This document shows positions 1 to 5,102 of a stretch of DNA of 5,102 nucleotides, one piece after another. The DNA is from Promethearchaeota archaeon (GTDB taxonomy: Archaea > Asgardarchaeota > Lokiarchaeia > Sigyniarchaeales > SOKP01). A model generated the notes under the pieces. That model saw only the letters and a list, made by a program, of their open reading frames with translations. It was not told the origin of the DNA and ran no database searches. A program made the position numbers and the translations under genes. Location of the stretch: the NCBI GenBank assembly GCA_004524385.1, contig SDNM01000142.1, positions 1 to 5,102 on the forward strand, written 5' to 3'. Within the stretch, counting starts at the first letter, position 1, and each line of letters starts with the position of its first letter.

Positions 1-566
1 CTTACATTATATCCGGCCTCTGTGATTAAAGCGTCAGTGAGACTAAAAGTACCCAGCCCAGCAGCGTAGGCAATATGGCGTTCAGACCAATTTGAGTAAA
101 AGCTGCCTTTTGTATATATACTAAAAACCTCACTAACCATAGCCGCCACTGCATTATAACCATGATCTTCAAAAAAATTAATCGATTGTCTACAAGTTTC
201 TTTTTTAAATTCATTAGCATAGTTTCGACCAAGGGAATAAATATCAGCCGGTAATTTAACACGCGGAAATTCAATAAAATCCTTGCTTTCTTCACGAATT
301 CTATCAACATATGGAAATACAATCGAAAGGATGCGTAAATTAGAAGGAGACTCCTCATCTTGTCCACATGCTCTCCATAGTTCAACCGGAGTAAAATGTT
401 CCGGACCCACAACCTCTTTAAATTTTTCAAAGATTGGATCATCTCCTTTAGCAACTCCAATTATCGGAGTAGAAAATATTCTCCCATTTCCATACTTTTC
501 ATGAAGGCGGTTAAGCTCAGTAGTAGAAAATAATTCATCCAGAAATTGTTGAACTTTTTCGTTCAT
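1..566 (-). CDS. QueG/reductive-dehalogenase-like Fe-S protein, N-terminal part (partial)
   Basis: Reading leftward from an ATG at 566-564, an uninterrupted frame of 188 codons runs off the window edge, so the C-terminus is missing. The strongest signal is near the visible end: residues about 159-188 contain NWSERHIAYAAGLGTFSLTD followed by ALITEAGYNV. This resembles the conserved W-S-E-R-H-x-A-Y-x-A-G-L-G-T-F-G-L-x-D/S-x-L-I-T segment of QueG (epoxyqueuosine reductase)-related and corrinoid-dependent reductive-dehalogenase-like proteins. In that family it is followed by two 4Fe-4S clusters, which would lie beyond base 1 and cannot be seen. Residues 1-100 are less conserved. There is no signal peptide or membrane segment, so a cytoplasmic protein is likely. 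The start is supported by AGTGAT about 6 bases upstream, a partial match to a ribosome binding site. True queuosine synthesis is doubtful, because archaea usually make archaeosine and many paralogues of this family have unknown substrates. The family call is fairly secure; the function is not. Confidence 0.66.
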   Translation of the reverse strand, partial: MNEKVQQFLDELFSTTELNRLHEKYGNGRIFSTPIIGVAKGDDPIFEKFKEVVGPEHFTPVELWRACGQDEESPSNLRILSIVFPYVDRIREESKDFIEFPRVKLPADIYSLGRNYANEFKKETCRQSINFFEDHGYNAVAAMVSEVFSIYTKGSFYSNWSERHIAYAAGLGTFSLTDALITEAGYNV

Positions 567-678
567 CTCAAATCACTCTGTTGTCTAATAATAAAAAAAA
601 AAAAAAAAATCTTATTATAAATTAAAAATTTGTATTTGTAATAATCTTTTAATTGATTTAAACTAACGGAATGTAAAA
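567..678. promoter_or_regulatory. Divergent promoter region with shared TATA-like box and A17 tract
   Basis: This 112-base gap separates two divergent genes and must hold both promoters. TTATAAATT at 615-623 reads AATTTATAA on the other strand, so one box could serve both directions. On the plus strand, transcription about 25 bases downstream would begin near 645 and give a leader of about 34 bases. On the minus strand it would begin near 593 and give a leader of about 27 bases. A run of 17 A (593-609) lies between the box and the expected minus-strand start. A second TTTAAA at 657-662 is only about 20 bases before the plus-strand ATG and is a weaker candidate. Promoter positions are inferred from archaeal consensus; no operator repeat is evident. 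Confidence 0.45.
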
Positions 679-1920
679 ATGGTAAATAGACCTGAGCCTA
701 ATAACGGTAAAAAGATAACTCCTATGAATGCACTTTCCCCAATGGGAATAAAATTCAAGGATCCCTTAAAAGATGTTCACACCGCCAATCTTCTTATATC
801 TGGTTGTGGATGGGTAGATACTACGGACGGAGTCGTATTAATTGATACCTTACTCAGTGTGGGTGCAGGAAGGAAGGTATTTGAAAGAATCCAAGGTAAA
901 ATTAAATATATTATCTATACACATGGACATGGGGACCATGTGGGTGGAACAAAAGCTTTTTTAACTGATAAACCAGAGATTATCGCCAATAAATATCTTC
1001 CAGACAGATTAGACAAGTACAAAATGTTAGCACCACATAGAGCTCGAATATCCGCTCAACAATTTAATATACCTGAATCTACCCAAAAGTTCGAATACAT
1101 TTATCCAACTAAAACATTCTTAGGTGAGATGACCATTTCTTTAGGAGACAAAACCTTCAAGCTTCACACAGCCCGAGCTGAAACCGATGATTGTGTTTGG
1201 GTTTATGTACCTGAGCTCAATACGGCATTCATTGGCGATTTGATGATTGGAGTTGGATTGTTCCCTAATGTTGGAAATCCTTGGAAACCCACTCGTTTTG
1301 CTTTGGACTGGGCAAAAACTTTAGAAGAAATTCGAGCCCTTGAACCTGAATATATTTTTTGTAATGGAGGAGGTATTATGTATAAAGGTAAAAAAGCTTT
1401 AAATGCATTGAATGACAATATTGAAGTCATTAGAGCATTACATGATCAAATCGTCGATTTAATTAATCAAGATATGCATATTACAGAAATGATCCACGCT
1501 GTTAAAGTTCCAGATCATCTCAAAAAAAGCCCTTATCTTAAGCCTTTATACTCCAGACCTGAATTTTTCGTATTTAATGTCTACAGGTGGTATCATGGCT
1601 ATTTTGATCATAATCCTGCCAACTTACTCCCCAGACCAGAGAAAGAAGTTAAAAAAGAAATTTTTGGGCTTATTGGGGATTATGATAAAATCTTGAGCAG
1701 AGCAAGAGAACTTTTAGATAAAAACCAAGCACAACTTGCCCTCCAAGTCTTAGATGTCCTAATCCAAGCTGAACCAGAAAATATTGAAGCGCGAAAACTC
1801 CGTATTGAACTTCTCAAAGAGTTAGGCAGTAATGATAGTTGTTTAATGAGCCGCAATTCTTGGTATTTTTTCATCAATCAGGACAAGAAGTTTATCCGTC
1901 GTTCAAAAAGAAAACTTTAG
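679..1920 (+). CDS. Metallo-beta-lactamase-fold hydrolase, alkylsulfatase (SdsA1/BDS1-like) family
   Basis: A complete 413-residue protein. An MBL domain spans about residues 30-240, with the metal motif THGHGDH at 81-87 (H82, H84, D86, H87). E168, in HTARAETDD, and D187, in FIGDL, sit where alkylsulfatases carry two acidic ligands. Residues about 240-385 match the alkylsulfatase dimerisation domain; the hallmark is VYRWYHGYFDHNPANLLP at 301-318, compared with the usual Y-x-x-x-x-G-W-F/Y-D-G-N-P-A-x-L. Family members hydrolyse alkyl sulfate esters or related substrates with two Zn ions, but the substrate here is unknown. The position that normally holds the last ligand His (GHG or HH) reads NGGGIMYKG at 229-237, so that His is absent. 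The SCP2-like C-terminal domain of full-length alkylsulfatases is also missing; the chain ends in a basic tail (KKFIRRSKRKL). No signal peptide is seen. The start at 679 has only a weak GGA upstream; M16 (724) or M22 (742) are alternatives that keep all domains. Confidence 0.85.
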   Translation: MVNRPEPNNGKKITPMNALSPMGIKFKDPLKDVHTANLLISGCGWVDTTDGVVLIDTLLSVGAGRKVFERIQGKIKYIIYTHGHGDHVGGTKAFLTDKPEIIANKYLPDRLDKYKMLAPHRARISAQQFNIPESTQKFEYIYPTKTFLGEMTISLGDKTFKLHTARAETDDCVWVYVPELNTAFIGDLMIGVGLFPNVGNPWKPTRFALDWAKTLEEIRALEPEYIFCNGGGIMYKGKKALNALNDNIEVIRALHDQIVDLINQDMHITEMIHAVKVPDHLKKSPYLKPLYSRPEFFVFNVYRWYHGYFDHNPANLLPRPEKEVKKEIFGLIGDYDKILSRARELLDKNQAQLALQVLDVLIQAEPENIEARKLRIELLKELGSNDSCLMSRNSWYFFINQDKKFIRRSKRKL

Positions 1921-1942
1921 ATTTATTCTAAATTATTAATAA

Positions 1943-1964
1943 TTCTTTTATTTTTGATTTTTTT
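1943..1964 (+). terminator. T-rich terminator after the MBL gene
   Basis: Beginning 23 bases after the stop codon of the hydrolase gene is a T-rich stretch, TTCTTTTATTTTTGATTTTTTT, ending in seven T. No stable hairpin precedes it, which suits archaeal intrinsic termination on U-tracts. The rest of the 173-base gap (1921-2093) holds no convincing gene or RNA, only the promoter of the next gene. Confidence 0.5.
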
Positions 1965-2060
1965 GCACTGATAGAAAAGCGGTTAATACTTTATCTAATC
2001 TAAAAAAAATGATAAAGAATAAATAATGCCATGTTATTATTGTTATTGACAAAATTTTAA

Positions 2061-2093
2061 AGAAGATATAAAATAATTTAAAATTTTAGAAAA
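2061..2093 (+). promoter_or_regulatory. TATA-like promoter of the PAS gene, probably leaderless
   Basis: AAAGAAGATATAAAATAA contains a purine-rich stretch (possible BRE) followed by ATATAAAA at 2066-2073. The centre of the box lies about 25 bases before the ATG at 2094, the usual archaeal distance from TATA box to transcription start. No ribosome binding site is seen before the ATG (TTTTAGAAAA). Together these suggest that the transcript begins at or next to the start codon. Confidence 0.5.
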
Positions 2094-2870
2094 ATGGAAT
2101 ATAATAAAGAGGAGATTCGAGAACAATTTAAATATTTATTTGAATATTCTTTAGATTTTATTTTTGTCCACGATTTAAAAGGAAATTTCCTTGATGCTAA
2201 TGAAATAGCTTTAACGGCTCTCGGATACGAAAGAGAAGAGATTCCAAATCTTTCCTTTATGAATTTAATAGATGAAGCACAATTAAAAAGATCTTTTGAA
2301 CGCTTAAATCGATTATTGAAGGAAGGGAGACATGATACACAGGCAGAGTATAAGATTATAACTAAAGATGGGAATTTGCTTTATTTGGAAACTTATAGCA
2401 TTCCTTTGAGAAAAGAAGGAAAAATTTACGCTCTTTTAGGTATTGGAAAAAATATTACTGAACGAAAAATAACCGAACTATATTTAAAAGAATCTGAAGA
2501 AAAATTTAGAACGCTTTATGAAAACTCTCCATTTGCGATTCTTTTAATTGATTTAAAAGGAATAGTATTGGATTGTAATCCTATAACCATAAAAATGTTC
2601 GGATATGACAAAAAGGAAATAGTTGGTAAAGAAATAAGAAATCTTGAGGCAATTCGTCCAGAAGATTTACCTATTCTACTTAATCTCTTTAAAAAATTAA
2701 TAGGTGGAGAAAAGTTGCAGCGTGTAGAAATACAATTAAAAAAAAAAGATGGAAGCATAAGATGGGCCTATATGCAAGCAATAATATTTGAAATTGATGG
2801 AGAAAAATTTGTCCAAGCAATTTTGCACGAGTATGGAGAGTCTACAATTATCGGTCAAACAAAGTCATAA
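2094..2870 (+). CDS. Tandem PAS-domain protein without output domain
   Basis: A 258-residue soluble protein built from two PAS/PAC modules. PAS1 covers about residues 10-124, with DFIFVHDLKGNFLDANEIAL at 21-40 and its PAC ending in LLGIGKNITERK. The linker LYLKESEEKFRTLYENSP is the typical short helix joining tandem PAS domains. PAS2 covers about residues 136-247, with LLIDLKGIVLDCNPITIKMF and KKDGSIRWAYMQA. There is no histidine kinase, GGDEF, response-regulator, DNA-binding or membrane segment, so it must act through protein partners or as a ligand or redox sensor. No bound cofactor can be predicted; I see no clear haem or flavin signature. PAS2 lacks the usual D-I-T-E-R-K ending and finishes as VQAILHEYGESTIIGQTKS, so it may be a shortened member of a longer multi-PAS family. 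The gene has its own promoter and is followed by T-tracts, so it is likely monocistronic. A link to the downstream redox operon is only positional. Confidence 0.85.
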   Translation: MEYNKEEIREQFKYLFEYSLDFIFVHDLKGNFLDANEIALTALGYEREEIPNLSFMNLIDEAQLKRSFERLNRLLKEGRHDTQAEYKIITKDGNLLYLETYSIPLRKEGKIYALLGIGKNITERKITELYLKESEEKFRTLYENSPFAILLIDLKGIVLDCNPITIKMFGYDKKEIVGKEIRNLEAIRPEDLPILLNLFKKLIGGEKLQRVEIQLKKKDGSIRWAYMQAIIFEIDGEKFVQAILHEYGESTIIGQTKS

Positions 2871-2933
2871 ATTAAAAACTTCTTGTTCTATATAATCTAG
2901 AAAAAATTGAATGATGTAAAAACACAAAATTAC

Positions 2934-2951
2934 TTTTTTTGCCAATTTTTT
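2934..2951 (+). terminator. Double T-tract terminator after the PAS gene
   Basis: TTTTTTT (2934-2940), a short GCCAA spacer and TTTTTT (2946-2951) lie 63 bases after the PAS stop codon. No hairpin is visible. The pair fits archaeal U-tract termination and directly abuts the promoter of the next gene. Confidence 0.5.
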
Positions 2952-2988
2952 CTAAAATATATATATACCTTAAAAATGAGTAATTAAT
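2952..2988 (+). promoter_or_regulatory. TATA-like promoter of the GlcD/HdrD-like operon
   Basis: AAAA followed by five TA repeats (2954-2967) forms a TATA-like element centred about 26 bases before the ATG at 2989. Only a weak GAG precedes the ATG, so a leaderless or nearly leaderless transcript is likely. An upstream ATG at 2976 opens a three-codon frame (ATG AGT AAT TAA) ending one base before the true start. It would not be transcribed if initiation is near 2988. Confidence 0.5.
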
Positions 2989-4626
2989 ATGCAGACTAAG
3001 ATTTTAATAAGAGCGGAAATCATTGAAAAATTAAAAGAAATTTTACAAGGTGAACAGTACGTTTCATCTGATATCGAAGTTCGGTCAAATTATAGTCGGG
3101 ATATGACCGAACAAGTTGCTCCGGCGTTAACTGATGTAGTTGTTTTACCAGAGAATAGGGAGCAAGTTCAACAAATCGTTCTCTTAGCTAATAAAGAGAG
3201 AATTCCAATAATTCCTTATGTAGCAGGGGCAAATATTGGAGGGTTAACATTACCAACGGAAAGAGGTGGTATAACAATTGATTTTAAGCGAATGAGACGA
3301 GTTATCAAGATTGATCGCGAAAATAAATATATTGTTGTGGAGCCTGGATTCACATTTGGTGATCTAAGAAGATTATTTGACACTGAAATTCCAGAATTTC
3401 GATATTCTTTTCCTTTTTCACCTCCTTATACCTCAGTGGGTATCAACGCGTTGCTGCACGGTCTTGGATCTTTGAGCGTGTTATATGGTTCAGCAGATAA
3501 TTTTATAAATGGCTTGGAAGTTGTTCTTCCAACAGGGGAGATTGCCCAAGTAGGAAATCATGCTATTAATCGTGGTGAATACTGGTACGGAAGGAGCCCA
3601 TTACCAGATTTATGCGGTTTATTTATCGGCATGCAAGGAACAACTGGTATAGCCACTAAAATATCCTTACAACTAATGGATAATCCAGAGATCCTAACTC
3701 ATTTTGCCATCTTACCAAAGGATCCATTAGATTTCTTTGGGAATTGGGTTCATGATTTAGATAAACTTCACATTTGTGATGAAATTGGCTGTGGATATTT
3801 CCCACCAAAAGTAGCTCATGGTTTATTACCTCATGATATGATTGAACTAATGGCAAAATTAATGTTCATGTTATCAAAGGGTAGAAATACTAAGATCATG
3901 AAAAAATTATGGGCATTTATTAAGAAATTGCCCGGAAAACCTTTTTGGTATGTAAAGAAATTTTCTCCAATATTAGCGAGAAAATTGCCTCCTGAAGATG
4001 AACCTTTCTTAATAGTTGGGGCAACTATAGGAGCTAATAATAAAAAACTATTTAAAGTAAAAGTGAAGACTTTAAAGAAGTTTATGAAGAAAAAAGAAGC
4101 TTTAATGATACGCCCTGATGATTTTGGAGAGTTAAAACCTGCCATGATGTCAATCTTAGATTTACCTGCTCAATTACCTGCCTTTTTCGATTTAAAAGGG
4201 GGGGGATTAACTTGGGTGGGTAGTTATGTTCCACCTAGTCGTGTTGCTGAAGGAGTGGAACGTTGTAAAGAGATAATAATGCAGCATGGACTTTTTCCTA
4301 TTGGAGTGTTAAGACCTATGAAAGCAGATCATTATTTCGTTCTTAGATTCATTATTTCATTTAATTCTATCGATAAGGAAGAAATTGAGCGTGTAAAAAA
4401 AACTCTTAGAGGAATTTGTGAGGTTGTTTTAGATATTGGAGGAGTGCCATATAAAATGGCTCCATGGGCTGCTAAGTTAACCTGGGAAAAAGGAGATATT
4501 TCTTTTTATAAATTATTAAAAAGAGTAAAAGATATGATGGATCCCAATAATATAATGAATCCTGGTAAACTATTTGTCCTAAATAAAGATGAAATAAAAA
4601 GAAAAGAAGCGGAGGAGATGCAATAA
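2989..4626 (+). CDS. FAD-linked oxidase, GlcD/D-lactate dehydrogenase-like
   Basis: A complete 545-residue flavoprotein of the PCMH/VAO type. The N-terminal FAD-binding domain covers about residues 40-230. It begins with VVLPENREQVQQIVLLANKE (51-70), then the pyrophosphate-binding loop PYVAGANIGG (76-85; usually P-x-G-G-G-T-S), the strand GGITIDFKRM (93-102) and VEPGFTFGDL (117-126). Further FAD contacts are YTSVGINALLHGLGSLSVLY, GLEVVLPTGEI (175-185) and GMQGTTGIATKISLQL (214-229). The C-terminal FAD-oxidase domain ends with the family hallmark MMDPNNIMNPGKLF (516-529). Relatives oxidise 2-hydroxyacids such as D-lactate or glycolate and pass electrons to an Fe-S partner; the substrate cannot be fixed from sequence. 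The middle region, residues about 287-333, is unusually rich in Lys/Arg and aromatic residues. There is no signal peptide. The gene is the first of an operon, and its stop abuts the start of an HdrD/GlcF-like gene (TAAATG), a pairing typical of GlcD-GlcF or DLD-HdrD modules. Confidence 0.88.
   Translation: MQTKILIRAEIIEKLKEILQGEQYVSSDIEVRSNYSRDMTEQVAPALTDVVVLPENREQVQQIVLLANKERIPIIPYVAGANIGGLTLPTERGGITIDFKRMRRVIKIDRENKYIVVEPGFTFGDLRRLFDTEIPEFRYSFPFSPPYTSVGINALLHGLGSLSVLYGSADNFINGLEVVLPTGEIAQVGNHAINRGEYWYGRSPLPDLCGLFIGMQGTTGIATKISLQLMDNPEILTHFAILPKDPLDFFGNWVHDLDKLHICDEIGCGYFPPKVAHGLLPHDMIELMAKLMFMLSKGRNTKIMKKLWAFIKKLPGKPFWYVKKFSPILARKLPPEDEPFLIVGATIGANNKKLFKVKVKTLKKFMKKKEALMIRPDDFGELKPAMMSILDLPAQLPAFFDLKGGGLTWVGSYVPPSRVAEGVERCKEIIMQHGLFPIGVLRPMKADHYFVLRFIISFNSIDKEEIERVKKTLRGICEVVLDIGGVPYKMAPWAAKLTWEKGDISFYKLLKRVKDMMDPNNIMNPGKLFVLNKDEIKRKEAEEMQ
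4611..4619 (+). promoter_or_regulatory. Strong ribosome binding site for the HdrD-like gene
   Basis: GGAGGAGAT inside the last codons of the flavoprotein gene matches the anti-Shine-Dalgarno complement GGAGGTGAT at all but one base. It lies about 9 bases (measured from GGAGGAG) before the ATG at 4627, and fixes that start. It is the only strong site of this kind in the window, consistent with translation inside an operon. Confidence 0.75.
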
Positions 4627-5102
4627 ATGGGCTTAGAAGAGGTGAAAGAATGGCTTCATTACTGTGGACGGTGTAATTCTTGCAATTATATTTATCGTGA
4701 TTACAGAAATTCATGTCCCTCCTTTACAAAATTCTTTTTTGAACCCTATACGAGTGGGGGTAAAATGTGGATGGCACTTGATCTATACCAAGGGAGATAT
4801 GATTGGAGTCCATCAATAGTAGATAAGATTTTTAGTTGTACTTTATGTGGAAATTGTACGGTACAATGCCAACAAGAGGCAGGAAAACATGCGTTAGAGA
4901 TATTTGAAGCGTTAAGAGAAGAGGCTGTGGAGAGAGGGTTAGGTCCTTTAGAAGCGCAAAAAAAAATTCTAGAATATATCGATAAAGTTGACAATCCTTA
5001 TGGCGACCCTAATGAAAACCGATTTAAATCTGTGCCGGAAGAATATTTTAATGAGGACGCAGATGTGATTTATTTTGTTGGCTGTACATCAGATTTTCGA
5101 GA
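4627..5102 (+). CDS. Iron-sulfur CCG-domain oxidoreductase subunit, HdrD/GlcF-like (partial)
   Basis: The first 158 residues are visible; the frame runs off the right edge without a stop. Two 4Fe-4S motifs are clear. The first is C13-x2-C16-x2-C19-x10-C30-P (CGRCNSC ... SCP). The second is C71-x2-C74-x2-C77-x3-C81 (CTLCGNCTVQC). Near the edge, VIYFVGCTSDFR (147-158) looks like the start of a CCG (cysteine-rich) domain, as in HdrD, HdrB and GlcF; family members usually have two such domains in about 400 residues. The role inferred is electron acceptor for the flavoprotein encoded immediately upstream, passing electrons to a quinone, heterodisulfide or other carrier. The start is set by the strong upstream ribosome binding site and zero spacing from the previous stop. 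No membrane segment is seen, so it is probably cytoplasmic or peripherally attached. The terminal acceptor cannot be told from this window. Confidence 0.87.
   Translation, partial: MGLEEVKEWLHYCGRCNSCNYIYRDYRNSCPSFTKFFFEPYTSGGKMWMALDLYQGRYDWSPSIVDKIFSCTLCGNCTVQCQQEAGKHALEIFEALREEAVERGLGPLEAQKKILEYIDKVDNPYGDPNENRFKSVPEEYFNEDADVIYFVGCTSDFR

Noticed and set aside
26..460. Minus-strand open frame of 144 codons, hydrophobic
   Set aside because: It overlaps the QueG-like gene in another frame on the same strand, has no recognisable motif, and the overlapping frame carries conserved residues across the same bases.
283..504. Plus-strand open frame of 73 codons
   Set aside because: It lies antisense to the QueG-like coding region and shows no domain or ribosome binding site.
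2026..2049. Mini open frame MPCYYCY and the imperfect inverted repeat AATAAT...ATTATT before the PAS gene
   Set aside because: Seven codons without a ribosome binding site; the repeat consists of simple AT bases expected by chance in this composition.
2738..2747. A10 run in the PAS gene, and an A9 run at 4958-4966 in the Fe-S gene
   Set aside because: Both encode ordinary Lys codons in AT-rich DNA with the frame intact on each side; not notable without variation data.
2976..2987. Three-codon upstream frame (ATG AGT AAT TAA) just before the flavoprotein start
   Set aside because: The predicted transcription start lies downstream of it, so it is probably untranscribed and a chance occurrence.
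3831..4145. Minus-strand open frame of 104 codons rich in Phe
   Set aside because: It is antisense to Lys-rich codons of the flavoprotein gene; the Phe content is simply AAA/AAG read backwards.

Overview
The window is AT-rich with long T and A tracts between genes. It encodes part or all of five proteins. Three features point to an archaeon: TATA-like boxes lie about 25-27 bases before start codons that lack a ribosome binding site, T-tracts without hairpins follow genes, and a strong GGAGGAGAT ribosome binding site appears only inside an operon. The gene content (standalone tandem PAS protein, GlcD/HdrD-like redox pair, alkylsulfatase-type metallo-beta-lactamase, QueG/reductive-dehalogenase-like Fe-S protein) together with the low GC would suit an anaerobic Lokiarchaeia-like Asgard archaeon. 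That assignment is an inference from style and content and was not tested by a search.

Layout. (1) 1-566, minus strand: the N-terminal 188 residues of a QueG/reductive-dehalogenase-like Fe-S protein whose C-terminal part lies outside the window. (2) 567-678: a 112-base divergent promoter region with a near-palindromic TATA box and a run of 17 A. (3) 679-1920, plus strand: a complete 413-residue metallo-beta-lactamase-fold hydrolase of alkylsulfatase type. (4) 1921-2093: a gap holding a T-tract terminator and the next promoter. (5) 2094-2870: a small protein made of two PAS domains and no output domain. (6) 2871-2988: a terminator followed closely by a promoter. (7) 2989-4626 and 4627-end: a two-gene operon, joined as TAAATG, encoding a GlcD-type FAD dehydrogenase and an HdrD/GlcF-type iron-sulfur protein.

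Working together. The last two genes form a recognisable electron-transfer module: the flavoprotein oxidises an organic substrate, probably a 2-hydroxyacid or similar, and the Fe-S/CCG partner passes the electrons on. The PAS protein just upstream could sense redox state or a ligand, but nothing in the sequence ties it to a target. The MBL hydrolase and the Fe-S protein share a divergent promoter region and may be co-regulated. I see no CRISPR array, mobile element, tRNA or rRNA, and no clear evidence of a wholly new multi-gene system. The most unusual points are the lost metal-ligand histidine in the hydrolase and the homopolymer in the divergent promoter.
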